Source of the DNA: Toxorhynchites rutilus septentrionalis
Taxonomy: Eukaryota; Arthropoda; Insecta; Diptera; Culicidae
DNA length: 64,000 nt
Assembly (NCBI RefSeq): GCF_029784135.1
Contig: NC_073746.1
Span: 225,941,882 to 226,005,881, forward strand
Reading direction: 5' to 3'
Shown: positions 24,890-36,883 of the stretch, in pieces
How the letters are laid out: each line of letters opens with the position of its first letter
Numbering within the stretch: position 1 is the stretch's first letter
Notes under the pieces: model-generated
Told to the model about the DNA's origin: nothing
The model's database searches: none
Seen by the model: the letters and a program-made list of their open reading frames with translations, nothing else
Program-made: the position numbers and the translations under genes

Positions 24890-25570
24890 GTGGCACTTCA
24901 CACTAAAAAAATCTTTTGTTGTTTTTTGTTTTTTTCCAGTCAGTCAACAAAGAGAAAGTTCGGTACATTTTACACTTTTTATTTTATGAATGCGAAAATG
25001 CAAGCCAGGCCACTGAAATTGTGATTGATGTTTATTGTGCCGATACTGCAACAGTAAAATAGGTGCAATTTATTTTATTTTCAATTTTTCTTTAATTTTT
25101 TTTTGTAATTTTTTAAAATTTCTTTTTAATTTTTTTTCGGTGCAATACACTAAATTATGATCTCTACTGTCAACAAATGGACCGTATGAAGCTAGCGATC
25201 GAACAGAAACATTTAGAATTGGCCAACAGAAGAGGTGGTGTGTTCCATCAGGACAACGTAAGGCCACATAATTCCGAGAGGTTGATTGCGATGTTTGAAT
25301 GCATCCACCATATAGTTCGAACCTGGCTCCAATCGATTATCACCCTTTCCTCGCTTTGGAATATTTCCAGAGTGATAAGAGATTGGGATTAAGAGAAGAT
25401 TGTAAAAATCTATTGCTATGGTTTTTCCCTAATAAGGACCAAGACCTCTTTGATAAAGACATTATGAGTCTATCTTTAGAATGGCAACAAATTGTCAATT
25501 GTCAATTTGAAATTCTGCACCTCTAAAGAAAACACCCTCAATTCCCAAAAAATAAGAAGTAGTGGCACTA
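24890..25570 (+). pseudogene. mariner (D34D) transposase, internally deleted
   Basis: The 5' part (about 24944-25027) encodes VNKEKVRYILHFLFYECENA, the N-terminal helix-turn-helix start of mariner transposases. A T/A-rich stretch then replaces the central region. The 3' part (25174-25525) encodes QMDRMKLAIEQKHLELANRR, FHQDNVRPH, a frameshift, MHPPYSSNLAPIDYH and NKDQDLF with WQQIV. The two Asp of HQDN and PIDYH correspond to the second and third catalytic residues. They are 80 nt apart where D34D needs 102, so about 22 nt are missing, which also explains the frame change. The outer sequences AGTGGCACTTC (left, about 24889) and AGTGCCACT (right, in reverse, near 25560) may be terminal repeats. 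Non-functional. Confidence 0.8.
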
Positions 25571-28009
25571 TCGATATGTGATACTAAAATGCGGGGCTCG
25601 GCAAAGTCATATTCAACCGAGGATAGTCAGTCGATTGTGAAGAAATTCGCCTTAGTATTCAGTGGAAAATGAGTTTTGGCTTCTTGCAGCAGTTTCTCCG
25701 TAAACATGACTCAACAGTCATTCGGGAGTTCAGTTGCAATCACGCTCTACGACTCGACTATCTCATTTCATTCTCATTGGACTTCAATGAATATTGAAGT
25801 GATTTCCCTTAAAATGAAGTCGTTTTTCTCTCATGCATCACATGTGCATGTATCGATGTTTGAGTTCAACGTGGGGAGCAGGGGAGCTAGATTTTTTTGT
25901 ATCGTATACAAAAATTACTCACCCATATAAATAGCGTACAGTCTTGTGTTCAGAAACACTGACAAATTTGTGATTTATTGTTGATGTAAACCCGTTTTTC
26001 TGTAGGTTTTTTTTTCACAAAATTGAACTGGGAGACAAAGTAAATTAAAATTTTATTTAAAATTCCTCCCAAACTACACGCTATTTTGCATGCTACAGGA
26101 CATTTATAACATATCTGGTAACTGTCTTAGCTCGATGGTTTGAGTTCACGGTGGGTAAAAATAAAGCTGTCCGTTAATGGTGTAACTATTTTTTGTATGA
26201 GAAATCAAGTTTTCGTTTCACTCTATATGGACGTAAAAATAAAATTGTGTACGCGGGTAACGAGATTCGTGTCAGGGGCAGGGTTGCCAACTATAATTTT
26301 CAAAAATTAGGAATAATGAAAATAAAAATGAGAATAGTTCAAATTGTGTTGTCCGGAAGGTTTGTGCCGATTTTTGAGAAAACAAAAGCATCACCTAAAT
26401 AGGCAGACATACATTTATTTATTTTTATATACAAAATTAAAGATTATATCCTTTCAGAACATGTTTGCTTTCTCGTCGAAAACTCTTCAAGGTATTTTTT
26501 ATGGTGCCCATAGGGTCCAAAATTTTTCTCTTGAGATAATTTTATCAAAATAATATGTAGGGGAACTGGGGGAAATGTGGTCACCCTAAGGAACATGCTC
26601 ATTTCCTGTGTCCACATGCCACTAAAATTCCCGTTCTTCGAAGAATAATGTAGCTCAACTTATTGAAGTTCAAGATAGTAAGCGGTTTTTAAGTTCAAGA
26701 TAGCAAAATTGAAAATAGTGCATTTTTCCTTATTAGAAAAAAAGTTGAAAATCGAACATTTTTTTAGTGAAGAGATAAAGTAATCACCTGTGGAAAGCAA
26801 AGTGGTCACTCGCACATATCATGCTAGAAGGGATAGATTTATGCGTGTTCTCTTGGCCAAATTTGGTTGAATCGGTTTTGAAATAGTAGGTACATGTATG
26901 AATGAGCTAGGCCTATTCACCTAGAGTCGTAATTGAAATTTTCTCATATGTCCAAAAACGTAGTTGGAAACACATAACGTTTTTCATAACGAGGCTTGGT
27001 TTTGGTTTGGGTGGCATATTTTTCCTGGGTCGAAACCACTAAAGGGACCCCTATAGGCGCAGAAGGTAATAAGGTATATCAGATTTTGAAAACAGAACAT
27101 TGTCAGTAGTAATTCTCCACTGACGACTTTGCTCCTCAAACAACGAAATGCGAAATATGCGAAATAATCGCTGAAATTGAACAAAAAATCTGTTCACATC
27201 TCCTAGAATATGTGAGCAGTCGTCCAGTTCAGTTCAAATAAACTAAATTTCACTAGAAATTCTTTAAATTCAAAACGCGCGAAACTACGGCCGAATGTCT
27301 ACCGAGAGAGCGATTTTTGTTTTTATTTATATTTTGACATGCGACAGCTCCACTGAAATATAGGGTGACTCAAAAGTCATGAAATTCTTCAAACATAAGA
27401 CTATCAATTTCAATAGTCAATATTTATACTACCAAACAAACCAAATACGTGTAATTTTGTAATAGAGCCCATTAAAGACTGCATTTCTTTTGTTTAAACA
27501 CACGTGCTGTCGTTTGAACAAAGGCTGTGTAGGTGTTACTCATGATAGCGTCTCGCTATCATTCCTCGAACCACTTCTGTTGATTTTCTCATAGGAATCG
27601 CAGTCGTTCGCTCTCTACCTTTGCGAATATAATTACCATGGATTATTGACACAGCTCAAGACATCCTAGAATGACGTTGTCCTGACTGCGCCAATTCATC
27701 AAACGACACACATAAGAATCCATCGAGGGCACTCTTTTGTTTGTTTCGTATCCTCCAACCACATAATATTAAAATATTAATTCAAAATGAGTAATGATGT
27801 TCCTAATAATTAAAGTGCCACAGCATTGGATCTACACACGGGCTCTTCAATCGGTTTTTTATCAGGATTGACGACAATAGTGTGACTGTTATTTTGCATT
27901 CCGAGCATGGGTTTGATTAGAATAATTTCAATAATTCATTGTGCTCATCCAAAAAGGCTTCCAGCTCGCCGGAGATATTCCTAGTTTTAGTCGAATTGAG
28001 GTTACTTGC
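25571..28009. other. No gene recognised
   Basis: AT-rich. Short open frames only, none with recognisable similarity. A TAGGGTGACTCAAAAGTCAT near 27360 looks like a transposon end, but no matching inverted end was found. Confidence 0.4.
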
Positions 28010-28445
28010 ATATGTGTAGGGTGAAATTCGATGAAGAGGACGAAGTGCCATCTGGCATTAAACAACGTAAATAAATTCGTCCTGTTTAAAAAACGAACGA
28101 CGAATCAATTATTTGGTATCGTTTATATAAAAATACATATATCGTGATAAAAAAAGGAGATGAGGGTGAAAATTGGTTATATATGGTTATAAGTTTTTTT
28201 TCAAGCCAAATTTATGCAAAAAATACGAAAACAAAGTTATTACGATTTTATTTGCATGGGACCACCCTAATCGGTATCAAATATAATATAAAGTAATAGG
28301 TATCCCAGCGGTATCATATATAGTTTACGACCTATTCTCATGCTTACCAAGTTTTTTGAGTATAATATCATTAAAATCGGTCGAGCCGTTTCGGAGGAGT
28401 TTGACCACGAACATCGTGACACGAGAATTTTATATATAAGATTTG
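28010..28445 (+). mobile_element. 3' tail of a LINE-like or related insect repeat
   Basis: Ends with AAATCGGTCGAGCCGTTTCG, GGAGTTTGACCACGAACATC, GACACGAGAATTTTATATAT and AAGATT. The order ATCGGT-cgagccgtttcggaggag-TATATATAAGATT is typical of 3' ends of widespread insect non-LTR-type repeats. No coding sequence remains and the class is uncertain. Confidence 0.45.
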
Positions 28446-31162
28446 TCATACATAAAATATACCTTTCTTTCACGCCTATCGCTTTGAAATTCATAGATAA
28501 TAGACAAAATAAAGTAAAGAGTAAGTGTTATACAAGTGCGGATCGGAGAGCATTTTTATGTCGGCTGTTATGACAATTGCAGTATGACGGATAATTTTTA
28601 TTCCGATGAAGTAAAAAAGCACAAAATCTGCAAAAATCAGGATAAATAAGGATCATTTCAGTAAAATCACGAAAAATTGAATGTTTGTCAGGATGTCAGA
28701 GAACGTGGTGAAAAGTCTGGGAAATCCTGAAAAATCAGGAAGGTTGGCATATGAAGATTCGATTCGATCTTCATCTCTCGTCAGGGGGAGTAGAAGTGTG
28801 GATTGAAGTCAGGTTGAATGGAATAGGCAGGTTTGTATTTACTAGTCACGTCAATTAGAATAACCATTTGCTAGAAAGTTCAACAGTCGTCGCTCTCAAC
28901 GCTCTTGAATTCGTTTTCTAGTCAATTAAAATCATGTTGACGCCGAATGTCGAAGTAGTCCTAGTCGAATCGAAGCTACTGAGAGGAGGGTCGATTTTCA
29001 TTTTTCATCTCCGAAGATTTCGGGCCCTGATAGAATGGGATCACACAGCACTCAACGCTTGCAAATCCATACGCAATCCATTATCAATTCAGTCATATTG
29101 GACAATAAAAATATAATAAATAAAAAATCACTTTTTAGGAATTTTAACCATGTATAGGAACCAATTGGATGCATAATTTGTTATTTGATTTTGTTGGTTT
29201 TTGTTATTTGTATTGTACTATTCAATATCAATTACTGCACAATGTATTGTTTAGCAATTACTGCTCGGGTACATATCCCAATTATCTAGTGCCCAGTTAT
29301 TCTTTTATTTTGGCGAGAGAGCGAACTTTTTTTCATTCATTTTTTCATCCGTTGCACCCAGCCCAACTGGGATTTTCAGTGGGTATAGCCACGCCAAGTC
29401 ACAAACTGTGGCGTGGCGCAGGATAAAAGTACAATTTTAATTAAATTAATTATTCACTTGAAACAATTTATTTCCCGTTTTCACACGGATGTGTGCCTGC
29501 GGGGCCTCGAATGTCAAAGCCGCTTTGTAAGTTTGTTTTCATTTTATGTGATGTGTTGCTTCCACTCGTCTGTTCCGGCAAGCGGACAACTAGTGCACAT
29601 ATCAACAACCCCAACTAGCGTGTTTTAGTACTTTTTAGAATAAAACAGAAAAAATGCCCCGAGGGAGCTCACTGTTTGTGTGCTTCTGTCACTGGTTACA
29701 AAGCAAATCGGGTTATGTTTCGAGTGTCGGAATCCGGTTCGCTTTGTGGTACCAGTGTTTATGTTTTTTTTTCAATTTGAAATGAAGTTTGATTCGAGAG
29801 GAGAGTATGAGTTTTCGAAGCATATTTCAAGTATTTGGGGTGGTTGATATCGGGAATGAATTCGTGAAAAATGGGATTTTTCATCTAGTGCGAAATTCAG
29901 ATCGTAGCTATCGGTACAATGCTGCAAACAATGTTCATATCGGTACAATGCTACAAACCGAACAATCTAAAAAATATTGCTTTTTGGCTACTCTCCACTT
30001 ATGCTTTTTTTCTGTTTCATTTCAGGTTTGTTGATGTACACTTACTTTTTACCGGATACAGTGGAGCAACTCGACCAAAAGTGAGTGTCGAGTTTGTCGA
30101 ATTAAAGAAAACGCAAAATGATTGGTATTGTAGTTCGCTTTGGCCCTGACAAAGTTTTGGAAACTCAATGTGGAAAAAAGGCGAATGAAATTGAATGAAA
30201 TTGAAAAAAAATTAAGCGGATTGTGAGTGCTGCTTGAAATGAACTAGTTATGGATTAGTGCCATCACATTAGAAGAAATTTTATACAGAAGCTTTATTAC
30301 GATATTTTTAAAAGTTCCGTGTATTCGTCAAAAAAAAAACTCCTGAATTGACAGGACTAACTCAATCTCAAACAAATAATCATAAGGAATAATAATGCAT
30401 CTGAGGGAGATGAATACTCTCACTAAAATTACTGCCTCAGTAAAAATATTCAAAATCATTGAAAACACAAGATAAGCTTTATTTATTATTGAACGCTGAC
30501 ACTCAACTCCTCATGAATTGTGATAATTCAGAGTTGGAAATTCTTCACGCAAATCACTGATGGTAATTAAAATCAACGGAATGATAACAGTTGAAAATTG
30601 CCATGCACATTAGACTATCAAATTGTACTTGATGAAATATAGTAGCTCGGGACTTGGAATTCTCAGCTTTATTTCAGATTGTTGCATAATTAAATGTATC
30701 GATTGGTGCCTAGAATTGATTTTTTTTAAAGCTCCCTTGGTTCTTTCCTTAAATTAAAGATTTTTATTAAATCATCCTCGAATTAATTATTTTTATTAAA
30801 TCATCATCGAATTAATGACTCTAAAACTAAAATTTATAAAAAGAGCGGATTCCAAAGAAGATTCTTCCAAAATATTTTTTTTTGTATTTATCGGAATGAT
30901 TTACTGATGTTAACCGAATTTAGTAAGACAAATGTTGTCCTACTAGTTGGAATAAATTCAAATTAATTAGTTTTAGTTTTTCTATAGTTGTTCAGAAAAA
31001 TAAAGAATAATTTTTATTTCATATTTCATGGGTGAGTCGATAATTATTGTGAAACTTTAGATTGATTGTTAAATTGGCTATAGTTATCGGAATGAAACCA
31101 AATTGTTTACAGTAGTTCAGTTTGAGGATAAATTTAACTAAAATGATCAACATTTGCAATCG
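28446..31162. other. No gene recognised
   Basis: Mostly AT-rich. A hairpin with GCCACGCC / GGCGTGGC arms and a 14-nt loop is at 29388-29417. A ~30-bp duplication (TTTTTATTAAATCATC) lies at 30761-30815. No supported coding sequence. Confidence 0.4.
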
Positions 31163-31545
31163 AAGCCCTTTTTAGGGCATGAACAGTCGTTTCCCGTAAG
31201 TTTTTCTCAGTTTTTAGTCTGAGTTCGCGCTTCATCATGGCCCAATAGATTTAGATCGGACGGAGTTCAGGCCAGCTTGGTGGGTTCAGGTATTTCGGCA
31301 CAAAATTCACATAATTAACCGCATACCAATCCTGCGCGGTTTTTAAGTAGTGTCATGACGCCAAATCGGCAGAACAACGGTTTTTGATCGGGCTGTCAAA
31401 AAGAATTTCGCAAGGCGCTTTGTGACAACCCAGGATTTTGCATCTGGGTGAACAAAATCCTTTCCCAAACGGTTTGCTTATTTCATTCCATCTCGACCGG
31501 ATTCTCACTAACAACTGCATTACTGAGTGGATGTGAACAAACACC
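31163..31545 (-). pseudogene. ITmD37E-type Tc1/mariner transposase fragment
   Basis: The minus-strand reading gives SPIKNRCSADLAS-stop-HY, then LKTAQDWYAVNYVNFVPKYL, NPPSWPELRPI-stop-IYW and AMMKRELRLKTEKN. This is the C-terminal third of an IS630-Tc1-mariner transposase. Counting from the Asp of DLAS, the catalytic Glu position after PELRPI lies 37 residues later, as in the mosquito ITmD37E group. That Glu codon is now TAA, and a second stop sits four codons after the Asp, so the copy is dead. The N-terminal part is not recognisable and element ends were not identified. Confidence 0.75.
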
Positions 31546-32259
31546 CTAAAGACTAACTGGGCAAAATTTGGTTAATTTCGATCAAGTATGAGGGAAGTTA
31601 TGCAAGTTTGAAAGTATCGGCTCACCCTTTATTTTGGATTAGATAGATGGATCTACACTTCATGTGCGTGTTTTTAGATGTGAAGTTAGTAGTTATAACA
31701 ATGCTGGCATAGAAACGACAGATTTTCTAAGACCCACGAAATAAATAAGAGTTTTTTTTTCTCTCTGGAACAATAATAAGACTTTTGTGTACTTGTTCAT
31801 AAAAGTTCTGACCTTTTACTAGTTGCTTGTTTATGAAAGATCAATTTCGCATTAAAACCGACCGCTGCCCTGACTCTTTGATTTTTTTTTACCTTTTTTC
31901 AAATAACATGGCACAAAATCCAGTTGCCGTAAAGCTTTAAGATATAACGTTAGTTATACACAGGTCGGACTCCATTATATACAGACTCGATTATGTATGA
32001 TTCGATTAAATTCGATTTTCAACTCGATTATATACAGTTTGAAAAACCTTTTTATAGGCATTTCAATATGAGTCAATAAGGTCAATAACTGCCCTTATTT
32101 AAAACCTGCATCAATAAAAATGATTATAAATTTATTATTTTCTGTAATTGGACCACACTAAATATGTATAAGGCTATGTACAAGGCTTAAAAAATCGGTA
32201 AGGCTCGGGTCAACATCGATTGTTTTCGGTCAATTTTTTGTTGTGGAATTGCTCTAAAG
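31546..32259. other. No gene; possible transposon end
   Basis: AT-rich. Near 31955-32035, CAGGTCGGACTCCATTATAT and two further GATTAT(A)T/CTCGATTATATACAG repeats resemble pogo-type terminal repeats, but no partner end or protein was found. Confidence 0.3.
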
Positions 32260-32809
32260 TTTTGACGTGGGACTACGTCGAACCGGAATATATGGGGGGT
32301 GAGATGAAAACCTAAACACAGAACATGTAGAGAACAATGAAAGATTTCGAATGCTTGTAACTCGAACATTTCTTAACAGATCGGAAAGATGTTTGCATCA
32401 ATTGATAGGCTATATTTCTACGCATCTTTTACAACGAATAAAATGTTATTTTTCATGTGATAAATAATTAAATAACTGTGAAATGTTAAGCGTAATCTAA
32501 TACGCCCTAAGTGCCACGTTTTGATTGGCCCGATTTATATGTTCCCCTAACACGGACTTAAAAACCAAGGTGCTAGGGGGAATCCGCTTTGCAATTACAT
32601 ACAAGCTGCGCGTACTTTTGAGCTCGCTTGACTTTGTGCAGGCGTAAACCTAACTTGTAACGGAGAACATAATCTTAATCTTACAATGTATACATTGATC
32701 TTACATGTTCAAACTCTTTACATACAAAGCGAATGCCGTTCAAACAAATGCTACTAAGACAACGGTAGTCCCAAGTCAACCATGCGGTTATATCATAGTT
32801 ATAACCCAC
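32260..32809 (-). mobile_element. GACGTAGGACTACGTC-terminus element, copy 4 (550 bp)
   Basis: Starts TTTTGACGTGGGACTACGTC and ends GGTAGTCCCAAGTCAACCAT then GCGGTTATATCATAGTTATAACCCAC. The first ~290 bp align with 42407-42695 (shared AACCGGAATATATGG and GATTTCGAATGCTT). It carries a single 95-bp-type unit (about 32528-32640). Confidence 0.7.
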
Positions 32810-33440
32810 CCATTTCCAAAAGTGCCTGTCGATTTTCTATACAATCATCACAATGATTAAAATTTTAGTGAAAACAAGTTTTACTGCACTACAATAAAAA
32901 ATGGGACCAGAATGACTGCACTAATTGTTCCTGGAACGGATACAAACTTCAAATCCGATTTGAATGTTTTTAATTGGTATTCAGCCTTAACATATGCTGT
33001 CGACTGCTCACTGGCTGGAGTGGAGCTGAGTAATAGAAATCGTAAATGACATCTTTTATACTCTCGCCCTTTGCAATAGGTTGAAACTGAGTGGAGCTTT
33101 AGTTACAATATTTTATTCCTCCTCGATGTCTGTAAAGCAATCACTGCATTTCGATTTCGATTGCGCGATTCACGTGCGACTGTTTCTTTGCGTTGTATAA
33201 CATTTATGTGTAGTAAAATAGTAATGCTTTTAATTCTTGTCAATTTTAGCCACTTACGGATTAGGAAATTGTAATGTTTCGAATAACGAACTTGGAGAAT
33301 TACCGAATCGAATGGTATACAAATCAATTATATCCGTCCACATTAAGAGTTGTTATCAACGTTAAAACATTTTTTTAAAAATGTGACATGTTTTCTGGTT
33401 TGGCCTTACTGAAAGGAGTATGACGTAGGGAAACGAATTC
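32810..33440. mobile_element. Unannotated sequence ending in a lone B terminus
   Basis: No gene. From 33300 to 33432 the sequence matches the B-side of copies 1 and 6 (GTTATCAACGTTAAAACATT, GTGACATGTTTTCTGG, CTTACTGAAAGGAGTATGAC then GTAGGG). No matching A end was identified upstream, so this is a truncated copy. Confidence 0.45.
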
Positions 33441-33904
33441 ACAAAAGGCATTATACGACCAACAGTTATGAAATGTTACTCAAATTAACAGTTTCGAAAG
33501 AAAAAAAAACTTAAAAATGACTGAACATAGGAAGTTGGTCAAAAGCAGCTTAATCCTGAATAGCATAGAGAATATGGTGATAATATTGATATGTACTAAT
33601 TCATACAAAATAGAAAATTTGAGAAATGCCCAAAAACACTTCTTGGTTTTTAAAAGTTCATCATTGAACAATTTTTATTTTTCAATTCATCGTATTAGTT
33701 CAAATAAGAGTTTCACATAAATATTTTATTGTTTTTCAAATCGTTCTCCTACAACTTTTTCGCAGAAAACATTTTGATCAATAGTTTTGGAGTTATGATA
33801 AATAGAACGTGGAACATATGTGGAAACACATACACTTTTTTGAAAATAAGTTGAGGTCTGTGGAAGAAAAAAATTTTTTGAACAATGTTTCAAATTTAAT
33901 TCTA

Positions 33905-34864
33905 CACTGCGTTTCACAACTATAGAACTACTCATATTTTCTGAGTTTCCAGAGATATATATAAAAGGTAAGTTGAATTGAAGTATATAGTGTAGAATAT
34001 AATAACTTTCTTCATTTAAAAGACTGCCCATTTGAACTTTATTGTTGTGTTCAGGCGCGAATCTATAAAAAAAACTGAAATTCCAGTGTTTCATAACTAT
34101 AGAACCAGATGGAAAAACTCTCACTCCTTCCCAAAATTACGTCAATTTCACATGAATTACAATAAGTTTTCAATTGGTAGGTCACTTTTAGTTCTCAATC
34201 AGATCAAATAACCCATTCGGGGTGGTTTTGACCAAGTTGCGCCATGTTGTAGTGTGTATGTCGTTCTACTCACTCATACTGCTTGTAAACTGCTTCTACT
34301 ATTCGTATTAGTTCTCAATCAGATCAAATAATCCGTTCGGGGTGGTTTTTACCAAGTTGCGCCATGTTGTAGTGTGTATGTAGTTCTACTCACTCATACT
34401 GCTTGTAAACTGCTTCTACTATTCGTACGAGTTCTTGATAGAGTTTTGATCTGGTAAACAAAGTGATCAGTCCAGAATCTGAAGCCCCCATTCAATAAAC
34501 CATGCTATGATATTGTCAAATACAGTTGGGAATGTGTTTGCAGCTAAGTTATGACCAAAAAAGAGAGTCGATTTAGAGAAATCGATGATGTCACTTACAC
34601 CCCTTTCATTTTGGGCCTCTCATTTAGAAACTTGTTGTAATTCATGTGTAATTGATTTTAATGTTGTAAAGGAGTGAGAGTTTCCATCTGGTTCTATAGT
34701 TATGAAACACTGGTACAACAATAAAGTTCAAATATTCAGTCTTTCAAATGAAGATAGTTATTATATCCTACACTATATATTTCAATTCAACTGACTTCTT
34801 ACATATCTCTGGAAACTTACATATCTCTGGAAAATGAGTGGTTCTATAGTTGTGAAACGCCGTG
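33905..34864. mobile_element. TA-flanked MITE with nested terminal repeats
   Basis: TA at 33903-33904 precedes CACTGCGTTTCACAACTATA; the right end in reverse is CACGGCGTTTCACAACTATA and is followed by TA (34865-34866). Arms of about 200-230 bp are inverted copies. Each arm has a second, inner motif, CCAGTGTTTCATAACTATAG (34082 and, reversed, about 34712). TA duplication and a CAC/CAG start suggest Tc1/mariner mobilisation. The centre holds two 120-bp tandem copies. No transposase. Confidence 0.75.
34191..34430. repeat. 120-bp tandem duplication
   Basis: GTTCTCAATCAGATCAAATA occurs at 34191 and 34311. The two 120-bp units differ at only a few positions, so this is a recent duplication inside the MITE. 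Confidence 0.9.
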
Positions 34865-34866
34865 TA

Positions 34867-35215
34867 TTTAAGGTCATGCAAGGTTCTTGATGTCCCTTAA
34901 AGATTTCACTTAGAAATGGTATATTCTATAACAGTCTCAAGAAATAATTTCCGTGGCTCAAAAATAATATTCTCTAACTGCAGATACTAGTAAATGTTGT
35001 ACAGACTCGTTTGAACTATAAGAGGTTTGTTTGAGCCGCAGATCGTGGAAAAACGTCCGGAGTACGAGTCACGACAAAAATATTCATCTTCGTGCCAACG
35101 CTTAGCTTCATGTCGTGGAATTGGAAAAAAAAAAAGTACTCAAACGAATTTTTTTTACCAAACTCACATTTTCTCTGGAGGTTACTCCTACTGATTGCTC
35201 CTATGAATGCAAAAA
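34867..35215. other. No gene recognised
   Basis: Nothing supported beyond short open frames. Confidence 0.4.
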
Positions 35216-35791
35216 GATTTGAGATACGACCGCATTTTCGACGTAGGACCACGGAATTTTTGTCAGAGAGAGTACACATTTTAGAACTATAAGATTGAAC
35301 TCTCCAGTAAATACAAATATTTGGTAGCACTGGTCGTTGAATGAGTGCTTGCACTGAGGGGTGGGGCTCACACCCACATACAAAGGTACCCTCGCCAGAA
35401 GGCATGAAAATCGAACAAAATTGCAGCGCTGTTTGCTTTTTCTTCCATTATTCCATTCTCCATATGTATCGTGAAAAATCTCGCAACATCAGGAAAGAAT
35501 GTTTTCTGTCCGGTCGCTGGATTGTAACTGTTATTTGAAATCACGAATGGGTAATTTAAACTCAATTGAAAACAAGCGTAGTTTACATTGCAATATTTCC
35601 TCTCCCCACATTGCCCGTAGAACAAAATGTTAAATAGATGAACAAATGTTAGAGAACTTTCGGTTCGTTTGGTGTGCATATCAATAAAATTATTCGCAGT
35701 GGAAGTGGTTATTAATGTTAACTTTATTTCATAAAATCGTGACCTGTTTTCTGAACTGACCCTTACTGAAAGACGTAGTCCTACTTCAAAA
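35216..35791 (+). mobile_element. GACGTAGGACTACGTC-terminus element, copy 6 (576 bp)
   Basis: End A: GATTTGAGATACGACCGCAT then TTTCGACGTAGGACC. End B: GAAAGACGTAGTCCTACTTC then AAAA. The B-side interior (GTTATTAATGTTAACTTTAT and CGTGACCTGTTTTCTGA) matches copy 1. The minus-strand frames crossing it have no known similarity. Confidence 0.65.
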
Positions 35792-36400
35792 GATGGAACC
35801 ATAACAGGATTGCGGTACCGAACACAACTTGTGTGTTTAAGTCCAACGTTGTAGGAGAAATTGATGTAGTATGAGGCAAAAACATGATAAGGTGATTTTG
35901 CTGCACACCAACTCTCTGCCACATGTTGCTGAGATTGATAAAACCTATCTGGGAACACTTCAATACGATGCCATATTCTCCAGAAATCGGCATTATCGAC
36001 TACGCTATTTTGTTCCGATCGTTCGTTGATTCGTTGACCACTTAGAAAGAACAGCAGTTCTTCAGGCGAAGAATCCTTATGCTGCCAGAAATATGGGCAA
36101 CCATTTCAAGAATGTGATAGAACAATTTTCTTCCGATAAAATCTCACTATCTATGCTATTTATGTACTCGGCAATGGATATATTAGGCGAAACTATGAAA
36201 TTGTTTGTAGGATGGAAAATAGTAGTTGATAACGTAGGACAATACCTCGATTAATTTATTTATTTTTAAGCTTTTCAATGTAGAAATAAGTGACTAGAGA
36301 TCGAGAAAACCTTACATTGGACTGGGATTAGGTTCGGATCTAGGTTATTGTAAGGTTGTGTTGTTCCTAAACATGCATTTTTATAGGTTTTTTACAATTT
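35792..36400. other. No gene recognised
   Basis: AT-rich. No supported feature. Confidence 0.4.
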
Positions 36401-36883
36401 GGTAGTTTTGTTTTTCATCGCAAAATATTAGTCCTGTATTTAAAAAAAATCATTAGGGTGACCATTTCCATTTTAGGGTAATTCGAAAATAATTTTTTTT
36501 TCCTCTTTTTTCCAAACATAACTTTTTTCAAAAATCATAACTTTTGAGCTATTGGGCCGATACCAACTCGAAGCCAATCAGCTAGTGCTTGCAGAAAAAA
36601 AATTGGACGTTGTCTTCGTAATTATTAATTGTATTGTTTTTTACATAGTTTACATGGTTCCGGGACCAAGGGCGTTTGAGTTTTTTACATAACATATCGA
36701 AATGATTGGCTTCAATTTGATATGTCGATCTTCTGAATCGGGTCAGTAGTTCAAAAGTTATGATTTTTTGACAAAAGTCATTTAAAGAAAAAAAAAAACG
36801 AAAAAAATAATATGGAAATGGGCTCCCTAATGAAAAAATAAAACATATAGGTCTCATATTTTGCGATTAGGAACAAAACTACC
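36401..36883. mobile_element. Foldback element with 180-bp arms
   Basis: Left arm 36401-36580 and right arm 36703-36883 are inverted copies. Both begin at the outside with GGTAGTTTTGTT and GCAAAATAT, pass TTAGGGnG(A/C)CCATTTCCAT and ATCATAACTTTTGA, and end with GAAGCCAATCA. The spacer is about 122 bp. No coding sequence. Fragments of the family occur at about 4300-4460 and 61570-61680. Confidence 0.75.

Noticed and set aside
27339..27880. mariner-like end TAGGGTGACTCAAAAGTCAT
   Set aside because: No inverted partner and no transposase fragment within several kb in a matching arrangement.
26281..28744. Possible element bounded by GGGTTGCCAACTA and GAAGGTTGGCATAT
   Set aside because: The inverted match is only about 8 bases and no other structure supports it.
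35368..35958. 196-codon minus-strand frame crossing 35216-35791
   Set aside because: It runs through the ends of a non-autonomous element, has no recognised domain and no conserved counterpart in the related copy at 10300-10438.
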